DNA of 50,402 nt from an uncultured Acidobacteriota bacterium. GTDB taxonomy: Bacteria; Acidobacteriota; Thermoanaerobaculia; Gp7-AA8. Under the pieces are notes generated by a model, which did no database searches, was not told the DNA's origin, and worked only from the letters and a program-made list of their open reading frames with translations. Below, piece after piece: positions 48,717-50,402 of this stretch. The translations under genes and the position numbers were made by a program. Each line of letters starts with the position of its first letter. Positions within the stretch are counted from its first letter, which is position 1. The stretch is taken from NCBI GenBank assembly GCA_937870635.1, contig CALMZP010000157.1, positions 1-50,402 of the forward strand, given 5' to 3'.

Positions 48717-50006
48717 TTAGTGTAACGCCCGCAACGCTGCTTCGACCTGCCGCTCCCGCTTCTCGGTCTTCTTCACGCGGCCCACGACATCTTCGATGAG
48801 CGCCCAGGTGACGTTCGACGGTTGATAACGATCGGGCGACGATTCGGACACGTGACGTCCGAGAGCGCCGAGCGCCGTGTGGTACGGCAGTGCATGGGCC
48901 GCGCCCTCCCGCGCGATCTCGTCGATGTAGCGGGCGACGAGAAGCCCGACCGCGGCCGATTCGACGTACCCTTCGACTCCCGTCACCTGTCCCGCAAAGA
49001 AAATGCGATCGTCCTTCTTCGCCTGGAACGTCGCGCGCAGATGGCGTGGTCCGTTGATGAACGTATTGCGATGCATCGATCCGAATCTCGCGAAGGTGCA
49101 GTTTTCGAGGCCCGGGATCAGCTGAATGACTCGCTTCTGCTCGCCGACTTTCATCTTCGTCTGGAAACCGACGAGGTTGAAGTACTCGTCCGACAGGTCT
49201 TCCTTCCGAAGCTGAATCACAGCCCAGGGGCGCTCCCCGGTCACGGGGTGTTCGAGACCGACGGGCTTCATCGGACCGAATCGCAACGTATCCACGCCGC
49301 GGCTGGCGATCTCTTCGACGGGAAGGCATCCTTCGAAATGCACGGCCTTCTCGAAGTCGTGAAGCGGATAGAGCTCGGCACCGAGCAGCGCGCCGACGAA
49401 GGCCTCGTACTGCTCGCGCGACATCGCCGCGTTGAGGTAGTCGGTGCCCGAGCCCTTGCCATACCGCGACTTCCAGTACAGCTTCGACATGTCGAGCGAG
49501 TCCGCGGCCACGATCGGTGCGATGGCGTCGTAGAAGTAGAGTCCGTCGTGGCCGAGGAACGCGTTGATCGCGTCGAAGAGCGGCTGCGAGGTGAGCGGGC
49601 CGGTGGCGACGACCAGGAAGTCGGCGTCGCCGCGGTCGAGAGCCGTCGCTTCTTCGCGGCGCACCACGATGTTCGGCTCACTCTCGATCGTTCTGGTGAC
49701 GAGCGCGGAGAATCGCTCGCGATCGACGGCGAAGGCGTCTCCCGCCGGAACGCGCGCTTCCGTCCCGCGGGCGACCACCATGGAGCCGAGGAGCGCCATC
49801 TCGTGCTTGAGCAGCCCGACGGCGTTCGTGATCGCAGACGATCGGAACGAGTTCGAGCAGACGAGCTCGGCTAGGTTCGACGTCTGATGGGCGGGTGTCG
49901 TCTTCACCGGGCGCATCTCGATCAGTTCGACCGAATGGCCGCGGCGGGCGAGTTGCACGGCGGCCTCGCATCCAGCGAGTCCGGCACCGAGGATCCTGAT
50001 CTTCAC
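48717..50006 (-). CDS. trmFO: Methylenetetrahydrofolate-tRNA (uracil-54-C5) methyltransferase TrmFO
   Basis: A 429-residue flavoprotein. The FAD motif IRILGAGLAGCEAAVQLARRG opens the protein; SNLAELVCSNSFRS, GTEARVPAGDAFAVDRERF and FEGCLPVEEIASRGVDTLRFGPMKPVGLE with the conserved Cys are diagnostic, as is FFAGQVTGVEGYVESAA near the end. It makes 5-methyluridine 54 in tRNA using folate and FADH2, and is typical of bacteria lacking the S-adenosylmethionine-dependent TrmA. It lies between the DUF3467 gene (3-base gap) and the ATP-grasp gene. Confidence 0.96.
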   Translation of the reverse strand: MKIRILGAGLAGCEAAVQLARRGHSVELIEMRPVKTTPAHQTSNLAELVCSNSFRSSAITNAVGLLKHEMALLGSMVVARGTEARVPAGDAFAVDRERFSALVTRTIESEPNIVVRREEATALDRGDADFLVVATGPLTSQPLFDAINAFLGHDGLYFYDAIAPIVAADSLDMSKLYWKSRYGKGSGTDYLNAAMSREQYEAFVGALLGAELYPLHDFEKAVHFEGCLPVEEIASRGVDTLRFGPMKPVGLEHPVTGERPWAVIQLRKEDLSDEYFNLVGFQTKMKVGEQKRVIQLIPGLENCTFARFGSMHRNTFINGPRHLRATFQAKKDDRIFFAGQVTGVEGYVESAAVGLLVARYIDEIAREGAAHALPYHTALGALGRHVSESSPDRYQPSNVTWALIEDVVGRVKKTEKRERQVEAALRALH

Positions 50007-50009
50007 GGG

Positions 50010-50315
50010 CTAGTTGGACGGCTCGTTGACCGAGTACTGCGTGGCAGCGTCGGTGCGGATCTCGCCGAACTTCTGCTCGAAGAGCGAGATGTTCTGAGCG
50101 AGAGCTTCGAGGAGCTGTTTCGCGTGAAGAGGGGTCATGATCACGCGGCTGTAGACCTTCACGTCGGTGCGCCCGGGAACGATCCGGCCGAGGTCGATCA
50201 CGAACTCGCTGGGGGAATGAATGATGTTGGCGAAATTCACGTACTCACCCTGCGCCGTCGAATCGTCGAGGGTGATGCGGATGGTTGGCGGCTGCTGCGG
50301 CGGTTGTTCGCTCAT
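50010..50315 (-). CDS. DUF3467-family protein
   Basis: A 101-residue protein: after a Pro/Gln-rich start (MSEQPPQQPPTIRI) come GEYVNFANIIHSPSEFVIDLGRIVPG, KVYSRVIMTPLHAKQLLEALAQNIS and LFEQKFGEI, the DUF3467 pattern. Function unknown. ATG 50315 is chosen; the longer frame would start inside the tRNA gene. It begins 11 bases after the tRNA CCA end and no clear ribosome-binding site is seen, so the mRNA may be cut from a common tRNA transcript. Confidence 0.85.
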   Translation of the reverse strand: MSEQPPQQPPTIRITLDDSTAQGEYVNFANIIHSPSEFVIDLGRIVPGRTDVKVYSRVIMTPLHAKQLLEALAQNISLFEQKFGEIRTDAATQYSVNEPSN

Positions 50316-50326
50316 GGGGAGTAAGT

Positions 50327-50402
50327 TGGTCGGGCAGGGGGGATTTGAACCCCCGACCACCTGAACCCCATTCAGGTACGCTACCAGGCTGCGCTACTGC
50401 CC
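50327..50402 (-). tRNA. tRNA-Pro (anticodon GGG), lacks first base at window edge
   Basis: Read on the minus strand the sequence folds as a tRNA: acceptor bases GGGCAG pair with CTGCCCG, and the first base (C1) falls outside the window. The anticodon arm is CCTGA-ATGGGGT-TCAGG with anticodon GGG (proline), and the T arm carries GGTTCAAATCC. The discriminator is A and the CCA end is encoded (50327-50329). Confidence 0.95.

Overview
This is a GC-rich bacterial chromosome segment. Genes are densely packed on both strands, many start with GTG or TTG, and same-strand neighbours often overlap by 4 bases. The gene mix fits a soil or freshwater Acidobacteriota-type heterotroph: benzoyl-CoA epoxidase genes, a UMF1-type transporter, zinc-ribbon/PH proteins, ATP-grasp ligases with a zinc peptidase, HugZ-like and DUF1028 proteins. 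That assignment is inference; there is no rRNA or core phylogenetic marker here except TrmFO and one tRNA.

Layout. 1-5.2 kb: a phosphorelay cluster (hybrid-type kinase cut by the window edge, three receiver proteins, an Hpt protein) that ends at a joint where the 3' half of a second kinase is fused to the 5' half of an EamA transporter. 5.3-8.3 kb: a translationally coupled three-gene cassette (membrane protein, glutathionylspermidine-synthase-like ATP-grasp, unknown protein). 8.4-8.8 kb: a four-copy array of 75-nt units with hairpins, followed on the minus strand by a strong terminator; a candidate structured RNA. 8.9-20.5 kb: HugZ-like protein, UMF1 transporter, NfnAB/GltA-like pair, secreted subtilisin, zinc-ribbon/PH membrane protein, aminotransferase-transketolase operon, OsmC protein. 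20.5-31.1 kb: repeat-rich region with a collapsed PEBP gene, TPR protein, META lipoprotein, transhydrogenase operon pntA1-pntA2-pntB, a complete RAYT-type transposon, phosphatidylserine decarboxylase, esterase, aldo/keto reductase, O-antigen ligase. 31.2-37.4 kb: DUF1028 protein, zinc peptidase plus ATP-grasp ligase, truncated SRPBCC gene, endonuclease-like lipoprotein, DUF1499 protein, MFS transporter. 37.5-41.5 kb: aerobic benzoyl-CoA (box) genes boxB, boxC and boxR with matching palindromes at both promoters. 41.5-47.6 kb: SDR, copper-amine-oxidase-like protein, serine hydrolase, large repeat arrays, then a cobalamin riboswitch driving a BtuB-type receptor. 47.6-50.4 kb: tRNA-Pro, DUF3467 protein, trmFO and a second ATP-grasp ligase.

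The most striking non-genic feature is a family of tandem arrays whose unit is always seven bases (GATTTTG, GTTAACG, CCAAGGT, GAATGGT, AAGGCAG, AAGGATG), usually laid out as inverted pairs, often enclosing or abutting dispersed palindromes, and twice lying at the broken end of a decayed gene. Together with a RAYT transposase and a solo transposon end, this suggests active small-repeat dynamics in this genome.
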